A stretch of 45,094 nt of DNA from Clostridiales bacterium (lineage in GTDB: Bacteria; Bacillota; Clostridia; HGM11327): contig SVGF01000003.1 of assembly GCA_015056475.1 (NCBI GenBank), forward strand, positions 1 to 45,094, in the 5' to 3' direction. The notes beneath the pieces were generated by a model. The model saw only the letters and a program-made list of their open reading frames with translations. It did no database searches and had not been told where the DNA came from. Shown one piece after another: positions 1-8,383 of this stretch; the first letter of the stretch is position 1, and every line of letters starts with the position of its first letter. A program made the translations under genes and the position numbers.

Positions 1-342
1 AAGGCCAAGATTGCAGAAACAGAAGCAAATGCCGCAGCAGCAGTTGCAAAGATCGCCGCACAGGCAGAGCTTGACGTTGTTAAGATCCAGGCAGACGCAG
101 CTGAGTATGCAGGTCAAAAGGACGCGGCAGTTATAAATCAGCTCAAAGAAGTATTTATAGTTGACCCCGAAAGCGCAACTCAGGAGGACGTTGAAAACCT
201 GCTTATGTACTACTACATACAGAAGTGGAGCGGTAATCTTCCCGAAACTTACATCGGCTCAACTGAGCTTTATAACATGCTTGCCGCAGCATTAAAGAGC
301 ATGGAAACAGCACCGACAACACCCGTTGTACCTGCTGAATAA
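1..342 (+). CDS. SPFH/prohibitin-family protein, C-terminal end (5' truncated)
   Basis: Only the last 113 codons are present; the frame is open from base 1 and stops at TAA 340-342. The visible part begins with an Ala/Glu-rich, probably coiled-coil stretch (AKIAETEANAAAAVAK). A compact tail follows with LLMYYYIQKWSGNLPETYIG, which resembles the conserved end of SPFH/Band-7 (prohibitin, stomatin-like) proteins. Family members are membrane-associated scaffolds that oligomerise through this coiled coil. The N-terminal membrane anchor and SPFH domain would lie left of the window. A nested hairpin and a strong terminator follow. The family call rests on the tail alone and is fairly, not fully, secure. 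Confidence 0.7.
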   Translation, partial: KAKIAETEANAAAAVAKIAAQAELDVVKIQADAAEYAGQKDAAVINQLKEVFIVDPESATQEDVENLLMYYYIQKWSGNLPETYIGSTELYNMLAAALKSMETAPTTPVVPAE

Positions 343-379
343 CGCAAAACAAAAGGAGTACGGAACACGTACAAAATTA

Positions 380-427
380 GCGGAGTAATTATAAGCCGGC
401 TTACTTGAACGGCTCAAAACACTCCGC
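380..427 (+). other. Nested inverted repeats in the 3' untranslated region
   Basis: GCGGAGT (380-386) pairs with ACTCCGC (421-427), and inside it AGCCG (394-398) pairs with CGGCT (410-414). This makes a two-tier hairpin just upstream of the terminator at 439-479. No ORF is visible in 343-564. It may stabilise the 3' end of the upstream transcript. Confidence 0.4.
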
Positions 428-438
428 AGTAAACAAAC

Positions 439-479
439 ATCAAACGCCGACAGATTTTTGAGATCTGTCGGCGTTTGAT
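439..479 (+). terminator. Intrinsic terminator of the SPFH-like gene
   Basis: A perfect 17-bp stem (439-455 with 463-479) has a 7-nt loop TTTTGAG. The following bases are AT-rich but not a clean T run. It could serve both strands, because the next gene converges on it from the right. Confidence 0.75.
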
Positions 480-564
480 ATTTAATAAACTAAAATTTCA
501 CATTCTCAATACATCGAAAGCAATTATTAATATCCCCTTATTCCTTATATAAATTCAACTATGA

Positions 565-1452
565 TTACTTTTTGAAATACTTTAGTATCGTTTCAATATA
601 TTTTTCTGTTTCTTCAATTCTCGGAAAATGTCCGCTATTATGAAATTCCACAACGGTTGCATTCGATAATCCTTTTATATACTGAGTCTGATCGTCACTG
701 CAAACAGGATCATATTTTCCCTTCAAGAGCAAAATGGGCTTATTAAGATCTTTCAAAACAGGCAAATAATTTTCACCTATTGCCCCATCCTTTAACAGAT
801 TAGAAAGGTGCATTTCATATTTTGCCCACATATCATCAGTAATTCCTACGGTTGAAAAGCTTGCCATATACTCCTCATAAGAAATGCCATGCAGATAAGT
901 TCGCAATTTCATATCTTTTACATAACCTAAAAGCTTGATAAGTTCAACCAAAGCATTACAGTCTTGGTAATCGAACGTTTTCATTTTTTTGCAATGCTCT
1001 ATTGCATCCGAATCTCCGGTCTGATCAATATAATCGGATAGATAAGCCGCAGACGACTTCGCAGAATCAGCAATATTAAGGCTTGGACCTTCCAATATGA
1101 TTTTATCAACTGAATCCGAATATTTGTTGGCATAGAAAACGGACAACGCTCCACCATATGAATGTCCGAGAACGCTCCAACTCTTGATGTTCAACTTACG
1201 ACGCATTTCTTCAATCATATCCGCTTGAACGTCCATTGAGTAATGCTCATTTTCTGCGATTGCCTCGGAGCGTAGCACACCGTATTGGTCAAAAGAAATA
1301 ACCTGTAATTCTTTACTTAGCATTTCCGCCGTATTGCCAAAATCCAAACAACTTGCGCCCGGTCCTCCATGCAAATACAAAAGAACCGTTTCATTGGTTG
1401 CTCCACGAATTTCGTAGTAAATATTTTTCCCGAAAATATTAATATACGCCAT
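565..1452 (-). CDS. Alpha/beta hydrolase, proline iminopeptidase-like
   Basis: A 295-residue cytoplasmic hydrolase of the alpha/beta fold (S33/proline iminopeptidase-like group). It shows the oxyanion motif HGGPG (29-33), the nucleophile elbow GHSYGG with Ser98, an acid candidate Asp248 in KYDPV, and the catalytic His275 in SGHF. A cap domain lies between about 120 and 230. The motif DQYG at 55-58 replaces the DQRG usual in true proline iminopeptidases, so the substrate may differ. I place the start at 1452, where AAGGAAG sits 6-7 bases upstream. An upstream in-frame ATG at 1518 has no ribosome site and adds an unconserved-looking 22-residue extension. Confidence 0.8.
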   Translation of the reverse strand: MAYINIFGKNIYYEIRGATNETVLLYLHGGPGASCLDFGNTAEMLSKELQVISFDQYGVLRSEAIAENEHYSMDVQADMIEEMRRKLNIKSWSVLGHSYGGALSVFYANKYSDSVDKIILEGPSLNIADSAKSSAAYLSDYIDQTGDSDAIEHCKKMKTFDYQDCNALVELIKLLGYVKDMKLRTYLHGISYEEYMASFSTVGITDDMWAKYEMHLSNLLKDGAIGENYLPVLKDLNKPILLLKGKYDPVCSDDQTQYIKGLSNATVVEFHNSGHFPRIEETEKYIETILKYFKK

Positions 1453-1613
1453 TTTATCTTCCTTTTTGTACTCTATTCCGATCTTTTTACATTCTCTTGT
1501 TGCCGATGGTTTATGCACACAAATCGGCAGAAAAACAAGTTCTCTGCCGAAGTTTTCGTGCTACTAATTCTCTGCTAAAAATGCAGAAAGAATTGATCGC
1601 ATACATTATCTTA

Positions 1614-3572
1614 TCACAATTCTCTGTTTGTCTTAAACGAAACTCTCTCGCCGAGCGTTGTGCCCTTGATGGAATTTGCAAATCCCACAACCTCGTAGCC
1701 GTCCTTTGTAACGGTGATAGTAACCTTATCGCCGCACATACGGAAGTTTGAAAGCACGACCTTATCCAAGCCCTCGGGGATTCTGGGAATGAATGAGAAT
1801 TCTCTTGCAGCTTCCGGTCTTATTGCAAGAATACCCTCAGGAATAATTCTGCAGAACAATGCGCTTTCTGCACTCAAATGACGTCTTGCGCCCTCGGGCC
1901 AAGCTTCGATAGCGTAAGGAACTCTTTCGCCCAAAAGTCTTGAGTTGCAATATTTGAAGAACTGTGTCCAAACGTTGCCGAATCTGCCGTTCATGAACGC
2001 ACCCTTGAATCCGTAAAGAGAAGCTCTATCCCAAACTGTAGCGGATTTATTTTCCGGTCCTATCTCGCAAGAAAGCATACCGTTTTCATTCCAGAGATAC
2101 TCTGAGAACATTGCATCAAGAGTATCCTCAAGTCGATCCGTAATGCCCATACACATCGGGAGACATATCCAAGCTCTGAGCGTATCAAAACCCTTTGAAT
2201 AACGGAATGTCTTATATCCGTGCAATTCCGCACCAAAATAATTCACGATAGCCGTCTTGAGTGATTCAGCTTTATCAACATACTTTTTGGCATAATCATG
2301 CTTATCAAGATACTCGGCGATCATTGCCATATATTTATAGCCGCCGTAAGCAAGGCATGACGTCGAAAGATTTGCACGATTATCCGTTGGGAATCTGCCC
2401 TCCAACTCGTCGGAGTGTGACCATATAACACCCTCGGGAAGTGTTTTGCGCTCACAATACTCAGCACACCATCTGAGTGCAGGCCACATTCTTTCCATCA
2501 TGAATTTATTACCGTGAGTAAGTGCAAACAAAGATCCGCCGTAGAGATACATTGCGGCATCTCCTCTGTCACCTGCGCCCTCCCATATATCTGTACCTTC
2601 TGCAATCACGGACGTAGGGATGTGTATATATTCCTCAGTCATAAACGGTGTATAGTGCTCGTAAGCATTTACCGACGCCTTGACTGCAGTAACGTCATCA
2701 GTAAATGCAAACCACGGACCTGCATACTCTACCTGGTCATTACACCAAGTTGCGGCATAATAGGTTCTTCCGCCGGGGCTATGGAACATGCCACCCTTTG
2801 TATTGAAAATGCTCTCCCCTGCTCTTATCTTGGCAAATCTATACATTGTGTCGAGAACTGCATTGCCTGTGTCAAGTGCAGCCTCATTTGAAAGCTCATT
2901 GACTCTTTCAATTCTGTCTTTGAGAGCCTTTTTCCAATCATAAAGTGCCTTATCGGGAGTATTGTAGTAATCTTCGCCAAAGTAATCGTATTTAAGCGCA
3001 TTTTTGTATGCTGAATAATAGATACAGAACGTGATGCTGTCACCCTTTGCAAGAGTCGTATCCTTTGCATCATGAGTTACTTCATGAACGTAAATGCCTG
3101 TAACCCCCCTTGAGATGCCGTATCTGCCACACTCTGTAACGGAAAGCTTTATCTCGTTTTCGGATGAATTTGTTATGTCGATAACTTCATACATTATCAT
3201 TTCCTTAGCATCGGGAATAAACGTCCTCTTGAGCTGAACGCCGCACTCAGTTACTGATTCAATAGCAAGAATACCGTTGATTGATACCTTTTTACCATAT
3301 TCCACCACCGGAATATCGTTTATAAGTATCTTGGGAAGCTTTGCATTGTCATAGTCAATCGCAAGAGTGCCGTGTGTATTGTTAGGAGACATTCTCAACG
3401 TAGGGAATGCGCAGTATCTTGCAAGAGTAAGAACGCCGTTTTCGTCAACGCCATAGTCAACTATACAATCCAAGCCCTTTCCCGAGAACTCAAAATTGTC
3501 CTTATGACCGAAATCTTCATTTTTTACGTCCCAAACGATGCCATCGCCCGAGATATTGAAATATTGCTTCAT
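1614..3572 (-). CDS. Six-hairpin glycosidase-like protein
   Basis: A 652-residue protein with no signal peptide, so probably cytoplasmic. Its layout fits a six-hairpin glycosidase: an N-terminal beta-sandwich (about 1-220), an (alpha/alpha)6 barrel (about 230-570) rich in Trp and Gly motifs such as GGRTYYAATWCNDQVEY and GTDIWEGAGDRGD, and a C-terminal beta-sandwich ending near 640. This is the clan that includes GH78 rhamnosidases and GH63/GH37 enzymes, but I cannot assign a family or substrate. AAAGGA precedes the ATG at a good distance. It is divergent from the GH78 gene at 3916, which suggests a shared plant-polysaccharide role. The catalytic acids cannot be named from sequence alone. Confidence 0.65.
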   Translation of the reverse strand: MKQYFNISGDGIVWDVKNEDFGHKDNFEFSGKGLDCIVDYGVDENGVLTLARYCAFPTLRMSPNNTHGTLAIDYDNAKLPKILINDIPVVEYGKKVSINGILAIESVTECGVQLKRTFIPDAKEMIMYEVIDITNSSENEIKLSVTECGRYGISRGVTGIYVHEVTHDAKDTTLAKGDSITFCIYYSAYKNALKYDYFGEDYYNTPDKALYDWKKALKDRIERVNELSNEAALDTGNAVLDTMYRFAKIRAGESIFNTKGGMFHSPGGRTYYAATWCNDQVEYAGPWFAFTDDVTAVKASVNAYEHYTPFMTEEYIHIPTSVIAEGTDIWEGAGDRGDAAMYLYGGSLFALTHGNKFMMERMWPALRWCAEYCERKTLPEGVIWSHSDELEGRFPTDNRANLSTSCLAYGGYKYMAMIAEYLDKHDYAKKYVDKAESLKTAIVNYFGAELHGYKTFRYSKGFDTLRAWICLPMCMGITDRLEDTLDAMFSEYLWNENGMLSCEIGPENKSATVWDRASLYGFKGAFMNGRFGNVWTQFFKYCNSRLLGERVPYAIEAWPEGARRHLSAESALFCRIIPEGILAIRPEAAREFSFIPRIPEGLDKVVLSNFRMCGDKVTITVTKDGYEVVGFANSIKGTTLGERVSFKTNREL

Positions 3573-3627
3573 AATTTATCCTTTCGTAATAGCAGTACTA
3601 AAAGAAACCCACTACGGGTACATGATA

Positions 3628-3656
3628 ATTATACCACATCTTTGATTCAATAGCAA
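3628..3656 (-). promoter_or_regulatory. Promoter for the six-hairpin glycosidase gene
   Basis: On the reverse strand TTGCTA (3651-3656) and TATAAT (3628-3633) are separated by exactly 17 bases. They lie about 55 bases upstream of the ATG at 3572. Confidence 0.65.
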
Positions 3657-3841
3657 TAGGCAATTTTGGCATGCTGTATATAAAAATATTGAATCGTCAA
3701 TAATGGGTGACAAATCATCGAGGAAAACGGGTAGGGTTTTATAATCAGACGTTTTCCGCGCAACATTTTGTATAACCATTTTGACTATCTGAAATATTTC
3801 AAACTGAATATTGCAATATTATTGGCAGTAATAAAAAAACT
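3657..3841. other. Divergent intergenic stretch with no gene
   Basis: This is the middle of the 343-base gap between two divergent glycosidase genes. I see no ORF, RNA gene or strong dyad in it. Any regulator site shared by the two promoters would be expected here. Confidence 0.5.
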
Positions 3842-3881
3842 TCGCATTTTTATAAAAAATATGTTATAATAATGTTATAAT
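3842..3881 (+). promoter_or_regulatory. Probable promoter(s) of the rhamnosidase gene
   Basis: Two TATAAT boxes (3865-3870 and 3876-3881) lie in a repeated ATGTTATAATA context about 35-50 bases before the ATG. The -35 regions at 17-base spacing are poor (TCGCAT at 3842-3847), which would fit an activator-dependent promoter. Confidence 0.4.
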
Positions 3882-3915
3882 AATAATGAAATATCGCTTA
3901 CATAAAGGAGCTAAA

Positions 3916-6228
3916 ATGAATATATTTACAAAGAATTTCATATCGTCGGGCTTTGGCTACGGCAATGCCGAAAATCCCCATTGTGCCCCACTTTTCCGTA
4001 AAACTTTTGATCTTGACAAATTACCCGAAAAGGCATCCTTGCTCATTACGGGCTTGGGCTTTTACCGCCTATTTATCAATTCAAAGGAGATCACAAAGGG
4101 GCATTTATCCCCATCCATTACAGACCCGGGGCTTATAGTTGCCTTTGACAAATACGATATCAAGCCATATCTCACAAAGGGCAAAAACGTTATAGGCGTT
4201 ATACTCGGCTCCGGATTCCGCTCAAGTATTTTAGGAATGTTTGCTGCAGGTAATTCGCTTGCAGGCGGAGATATGCTTTTGGCGCTCGCTTGTGATATTG
4301 ACGGCGAGATCTTTGAGGCTGATGAATCCTTTAAGGTGCACACCTCTCCCATACTTATGAATGACCTCAGATTTGGTGAGCACTACGATGCGCGCCTTGA
4401 AAAAGAAACAGACGGCTGGTTACTCCCCGAATTTGACGATTCTGAGTGGACAAACGCTCGCATAAACGATATTCCGCGCGGTGAGCAACGCATTTGCACA
4501 GCTCCTCCCATTAAAACAAGAAGAATTCTTACCCCCGTAAAGATATGGCGCGAGGATGACGGCATCATATACGATTTTGGTCAGAATGGTGCAGGGCTTT
4601 TATGCTTACACACCAACCTCCCCGAGGGCAGAAGAATAGCCGTTGACTTTGCAGAATACCTTTGGAACGGTAGATTCTATAACGAAACAATTACCGGCTC
4701 GGGTCCAAAAACAAAGGAATATCCATTTGGAAGCCAGAATTATATATACGTTTCAAAGGGCGGCGAGCAGCATTACAAGACGTCGTTTACGTATCAAGGC
4801 TTCAGATATGCTAAGGTTTACGGAATAAGCGACGAAGAAGCAACCCCCGAGCTTTTCACGTTTGAGCTGATGTCATCCGAAATGCGTGAAAGAGGAAATT
4901 TTGAATGTTCCGATGATATTCTTAACGCCGTTCAGAAATTAACGCGCGAGGCAACTCACTCAAATATGTTCCACATTCCAACCGACTGTCCGCACAGAGA
5001 AAAGAACGGTTGGACCGCGGACGCCGCAGTATCGTCCGTACATATGCTTCTCAATCTTGAAAGCGAGGGCGTATTCAACGAGTGGATGCACTCAGTAGCT
5101 GCCGCCATCGATAAAAACGGCGCAATGCCCGGCTGTGTGCCAGCACCTCCCGGAATGTTCTATGATTCATGGAACGGTCCCGGTTGGGATGCAGTTTTGG
5201 TTGAGATACCGTACAGATTGCTTGAACTGAGAGATGACCTCAAGAGCGCAAGAGTTGCAGCCCCGGCAATGTTCCGTTACGTTGCATACACACTCACAAG
5301 ACGTGATGAGAACGGACTCGTTCATATCGGACTTGGCGATTGGATGCCCCCGCACGATCCCATCAAAGCGCCTCGCGAGCTTACCGATACTATAATGTGC
5401 TACGATATTGCGCGCAAAGCCGCACTTTTATATGACAAGCTCTCAATGCCTGAGGTATCCGAATTCTGCTTTAAGGTTGCTCAAAATTACAGAAAAGCAG
5501 TAAGAGAGCATCTTATTGACACCGAAAACTGCATCGCGGCAGGTAATTGCCAAACGTCGCAGGCAATGGCGATATGCCTTAATATATTCGAGCCACACGA
5601 GCTCAAAAAAGCAACAGCTGTACTCAAGAGCATAGTTGAGGAGCTTGATTATCACGTTGATTGCGGTGTACTCGGCATGAGATATATTTTCAGAGCACTA
5701 AGCATAGGCGGTTATACCGACGTTGTTTACAAAATGATAGTTAACCCCATAGCACCATCGTATGCCGACATGGTATTCAGAGGCGAAACAACTCTCGCTG
5801 AGGACTTCAACGCGCTCGGTCAACGCATTAATTCAAGAAATCACCACTTCCTCGGTGACGTTTCCGCTTGGTTTATTGACACTGTATGCGGTATAAAGGT
5901 GAACCCCGAGATGAAAGGATCACTCTCTAACGCTAATAGGACGGGTAAATTTGCCCATTATGACGGTGCATCAAGGGTGGATATAATTCCGCACCTGCCC
6001 GAAGCACTCTCATACGCAAAGGCATATCACGAAACGCCCTACGGAACGGTAAAAGTTGAGCTTAAGCGAGTAAGAGAGGACTGGATAAGCATAAAGGTAA
6101 ACGTTGACGGTGAGCTTCACGGAAGAATTCTTCCGCCCGAAGGATATTTATTCGACGGATGCGGCGAATATCCCCTCGAAACCGGTGAATTTGACGCATT
6201 TAACCACGAAAGCGGCGGCTGGATGTAA
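3916..6228 (+). CDS. Alpha-L-rhamnosidase (GH78)
   Basis: A 770-residue inverting glycosidase that would release terminal L-rhamnose from pectin side chains or glycosides. N-terminal beta-sandwich domains cover about 1-330, including the YDFGQNGAG segment typical of the family. The (alpha/alpha)6 catalytic domain follows with TDCPHREKNGW at 356-366, the GH78 signature containing an essential Asp. RGETTLAEDFN is at about 622-632, where the family carries a catalytic Glu. A C-terminal beta-sandwich ends the protein. There is no signal peptide, so it probably acts on imported oligosaccharides. I chose the ATG at 3916 because AAAGGAG precedes it; an upstream in-frame ATG at 3886 lacks a site and sits at the -10 region. 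Confidence 0.9.
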   Translation: MNIFTKNFISSGFGYGNAENPHCAPLFRKTFDLDKLPEKASLLITGLGFYRLFINSKEITKGHLSPSITDPGLIVAFDKYDIKPYLTKGKNVIGVILGSGFRSSILGMFAAGNSLAGGDMLLALACDIDGEIFEADESFKVHTSPILMNDLRFGEHYDARLEKETDGWLLPEFDDSEWTNARINDIPRGEQRICTAPPIKTRRILTPVKIWREDDGIIYDFGQNGAGLLCLHTNLPEGRRIAVDFAEYLWNGRFYNETITGSGPKTKEYPFGSQNYIYVSKGGEQHYKTSFTYQGFRYAKVYGISDEEATPELFTFELMSSEMRERGNFECSDDILNAVQKLTREATHSNMFHIPTDCPHREKNGWTADAAVSSVHMLLNLESEGVFNEWMHSVAAAIDKNGAMPGCVPAPPGMFYDSWNGPGWDAVLVEIPYRLLELRDDLKSARVAAPAMFRYVAYTLTRRDENGLVHIGLGDWMPPHDPIKAPRELTDTIMCYDIARKAALLYDKLSMPEVSEFCFKVAQNYRKAVREHLIDTENCIAAGNCQTSQAMAICLNIFEPHELKKATAVLKSIVEELDYHVDCGVLGMRYIFRALSIGGYTDVVYKMIVNPIAPSYADMVFRGETTLAEDFNALGQRINSRNHHFLGDVSAWFIDTVCGIKVNPEMKGSLSNANRTGKFAHYDGASRVDIIPHLPEALSYAKAYHETPYGTVKVELKRVREDWISIKVNVDGELHGRILPPEGYLFDGCGEYPLETGEFDAFNHESGGWM

Positions 6229-6282
6229 ACAGAAGTTAAGGGCAGAGATTTTTACCGTGAGCCCCATAACGAAGTTTTAACA

Positions 6283-6328
6283 AAAAGCACTTATGATAAC
6301 GAATAAATCGTTTGTCATAAGTGCTTTT
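6283..6328. terminator. Bidirectional terminator after the rhamnosidase gene
   Basis: AAAAGCACTTATGA (6283-6296) pairs perfectly with TCATAAGTGCTTTT (6315-6328), with further partial pairing inward. The A-rich 5' arm and T-rich 3' arm allow it to act on both strands. Confidence 0.8.
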
Positions 6329-6360
6329 GCGTTGCTTCAGACAATTTTCTCCAGATAGTA

Positions 6361-6440
6361 ATGAATTGACGCTTTGCGTCATGAATTGAAGCCTGACGGC
6401 TTCATGATTTGAAAACTTTGTTTTCATGAACGAAGTTCAT
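6361..6440. repeat. Array of four tandem mini-hairpins
   Basis: Four short perfect palindromic hairpins lie head to tail. They are GACGC-TTT-GCGTC (6368-6380), GAAGCC-TGAC-GGCTTC (6388-6403), GAAAAC-TTT-GTTTTC (6411-6425) and ATGAAC-GAA-GTTCAT (6426-6440). The first three are each preceded by a 7-base spacer ATGAATT, ATGAATT or ATGATTT. Stem sequences differ while architecture and spacer are kept. The array lies in the gene-free stretch 6229-6589 between convergent genes and has no ORF. Confidence 0.8.
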
Positions 6441-6482
6441 TTCACGGCGCAAGCCAATTCATGCCATTTAGGGCAATTCATT

Positions 6483-6534
6483 ATGGGCACGCTCGAATAA
6501 CTTATGTTAATCCTTCGTTATCGCGCGTGCCCAT
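6483..6534. repeat. Long hairpin beside the mini-hairpin array
   Basis: ATGGGCACGC (6483-6492) pairs with GCGTGCCCAT (6525-6534). The arms continue inward as CGAATAAC against GTTATCG with one bulged base. An outer GGGCA/TGCCC pair flanks it. It could be a terminator for the converging reverse gene or part of the same repetitive element. Confidence 0.55.
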
Positions 6535-6589
6535 TATTCTCTGCCCGTTTGGCTATCCACACAATTTTACGCAACTTAAACTTAACCCG

Positions 6590-7132
6590 TTACTTGCCGC
6601 TAAACATAAACGGATATGCGTCAAACGGCTTTTCTCCGGTTTTATTCGCCTTTGAAATCAAGTACTCCTGTTCAATTTTTATGTACTTTTTAGTTTCAAT
6701 CGCACCTTTTACAAAAACGATCAAGCCTAAAACATGGCAAATAATACAAGTCATCGTTACAGAGTCTAAGTCAATAAACATTGCAAGACAATCTACTACA
6801 AAAAACGCTGTAGCATAATACACAAGTGATTTTTTGACCTTTGACATCAAGCCCAACACAATGTACGCCAACCCACACAGCAAATATACAATCAAAGCGA
6901 GAATAAACTTTACCATTTCACCGTTTGATAATGCTTCAGCACTACAATTTGCAAGTAAATACGTCAACTGCGCTGTGCAAGGTAAAAACACATCAACGCC
7001 AAACAATTGCAAAACTCCATTGATCAAAGATATCACGCCAATAAATAGAATTACACACCTCAAAAACGTAAATTTTTTTGTATATATTTCTTTTAAGCTC
7101 ATACCCTTCGGGTATGGATCAAAAATAGCCAT
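6590..7132 (-). CDS. Four-helix membrane protein, unknown function
   Basis: A 180-residue integral membrane protein that I do not recognise. Hydrophobic segments lie near residues 24-48, 74-95, 104-125 and 128-148. A short charged N-terminus and a Lys-rich cytoplasmic tail bracket them. AGGAGGG stands 6 bases before the ATG. It begins 30 bases after the XRE-family regulator at 7163-8290, so the two are probably co-transcribed and the regulator may control it. No catalytic motif is visible. Confidence 0.7.
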   Translation of the reverse strand: MAIFDPYPKGMSLKEIYTKKFTFLRCVILFIGVISLINGVLQLFGVDVFLPCTAQLTYLLANCSAEALSNGEMVKFILALIVYLLCGLAYIVLGLMSKVKKSLVYYATAFFVVDCLAMFIDLDSVTMTCIICHVLGLIVFVKGAIETKKYIKIEQEYLISKANKTGEKPFDAYPFMFSGK

Positions 7133-7162
7133 AGTATCCCTCCTCTACTAATTTGCAACTAT

Positions 7163-8290
7163 TTACTGCGCTGTTACTTTCTCTATCATTTTTTGATAAC
7201 GAGGATCCGATTTCAAATCTTCAAATCTTTCATCAGTCAGTTTTGTTATCAAATTCTGATGCCTGTCAATTCTCTTTCGATACAGTTCTTGTTTAATGGT
7301 GTTCAAAAGCGGAGTTTTTGGTCTGATGCTCTTGTCTATTCTTTCATAATCAATAAGGTCATAATCAACCATCTTCTCCAAATTCAGCAAGGCTTTGTCA
7401 TCATCACCGTATTTGAGATAAGCGTGTGCAATAAGCATATACATATCTCCGTATTCACGATGATGCAATGGCGGCATTATCTCATTATCCTTAAAAATGC
7501 AATTGATCAATTCTATTGACGTTTCCAACGTCTTTGCGGCATCCAAGTATTTTTCCTGAAGCATATAGCTGTTATATAATTTTACCGTTGTATTGAGCAT
7601 AGATTCAAGGTAATGCAATATCGCCCACTGACAGTGTATGCTCTCCATGCCGTATTCCCTTTTCCAATGCGCATAATAAGTGAGCATATTGTGAATATTG
7701 AAATCTGCACGAGCTGGGAACTGCTCCAGATGCAGCTTTGCCGCTTCAAAATTGCCGTATGCTGAATGAAGAGCAACCATTATCATATGCGCACGCATAA
7801 TATCGGACGCATTTTTTGAATATGATATAACCAAATTAGCATATCTTTCGCATTCATGGTAAATTTCCTCAGCGTGCTCAGGGTCATAAACCTCTTCGTT
7901 TTCAGGATAAGACAATGCTATTCCCGTTTCCAATAGATTTGCGAGTAACATTGGATTATTTGGATAGATCTTTAATCCCTCTTTTAAGGCACAATGCTTT
8001 GCGTAAAAATTTTCTGCTGTGATCGGAGCAGAAAGCAAGCTTTGAGCATCCTCAATAATTTTAATTACTTCTTCGGTAGTATTTATACCAACAGTACCAA
8101 ACAAAACGTCCGTGCTTACGCCAAACACATTTGCAATAGGCACAACCTGGGATATATCAGGCATTCCTGCATCGTTTTCCCATTTCGATACAGCTTGAAA
8201 CGTAACGTCCAGCTGTTCGGCAAGCTCTTCTTGTGTGAGATTTCTCTCCTTTCGCAATCTGCGAATGATCTGTCCCATAGTTTCGTTCAT
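7163..8290 (-). CDS. XRE-family transcriptional regulator with TPR-like C-terminus
   Basis: A 375-residue protein. Residues 5-60 form a classic Cro/CI-type helix-turn-helix (LTQEELAEQLDVTFQAVSKW). The rest (about 75-375) is all alpha-helical with TPR-like spacing, as in regulators that sense a peptide or small ligand through a helical-repeat domain. The DNA-binding part resembles that of the regulator at 35465-36505, but the C-terminal parts are unrelated. GAGGA precedes the ATG. The promoter at 8355-8383 and a perfect palindrome at 8327-8340 between promoter and start suggest autoregulation. The membrane protein downstream is the likely partner or target. Confidence 0.85.
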   Translation of the reverse strand: MNETMGQIIRRLRKERNLTQEELAEQLDVTFQAVSKWENDAGMPDISQVVPIANVFGVSTDVLFGTVGINTTEEVIKIIEDAQSLLSAPITAENFYAKHCALKEGLKIYPNNPMLLANLLETGIALSYPENEEVYDPEHAEEIYHECERYANLVISYSKNASDIMRAHMIMVALHSAYGNFEAAKLHLEQFPARADFNIHNMLTYYAHWKREYGMESIHCQWAILHYLESMLNTTVKLYNSYMLQEKYLDAAKTLETSIELINCIFKDNEIMPPLHHREYGDMYMLIAHAYLKYGDDDKALLNLEKMVDYDLIDYERIDKSIRPKTPLLNTIKQELYRKRIDRHQNLITKLTDERFEDLKSDPRYQKMIEKVTAQ

Positions 8291-8326
8291 AATTGTTCCT
8301 CACAATCGTAAATAATTAAACAAACC

Positions 8327-8340
8327 AAATTGCGCAATTT
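8327..8340. promoter_or_regulatory. Candidate operator of the XRE regulator
   Basis: AAATTGCGCAATTT is a perfect 14-bp palindrome in the leader of the regulator gene, 15 bases downstream of its -10 box. A related half-site AAATTTGCAA follows at 8341-8350. This is the usual place for an autorepression site. Confidence 0.5.
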
Positions 8341-8354
8341 AAATTTGCAAGTAT

Positions 8355-8383
8355 ATTATCCCACACATTTATAAAAAAGTTAA
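8355..8383 (-). promoter_or_regulatory. Promoter of the XRE regulator-membrane protein operon
   Basis: On the reverse strand TTAACT (8378-8383) and GATAAT (8355-8360) are 17 bases apart. The -35 box overlaps the dyad TTAAG-CGA-CTTAA at 8380-8392. Confidence 0.6.

Noticed and set aside
1524-1594. Terminator for the six-hairpin glycosidase gene
   Set aside because: Two hairpins (1524-1550 and 1566-1594) are present downstream of the gene, but neither is followed by a T run on the reverse strand, so I do not list either as a terminator.
6361-6440. CRISPR array
   Set aside because: The repeated part is only 7 bases and the intervening units are self-complementary hairpins. There are no cas genes nearby.
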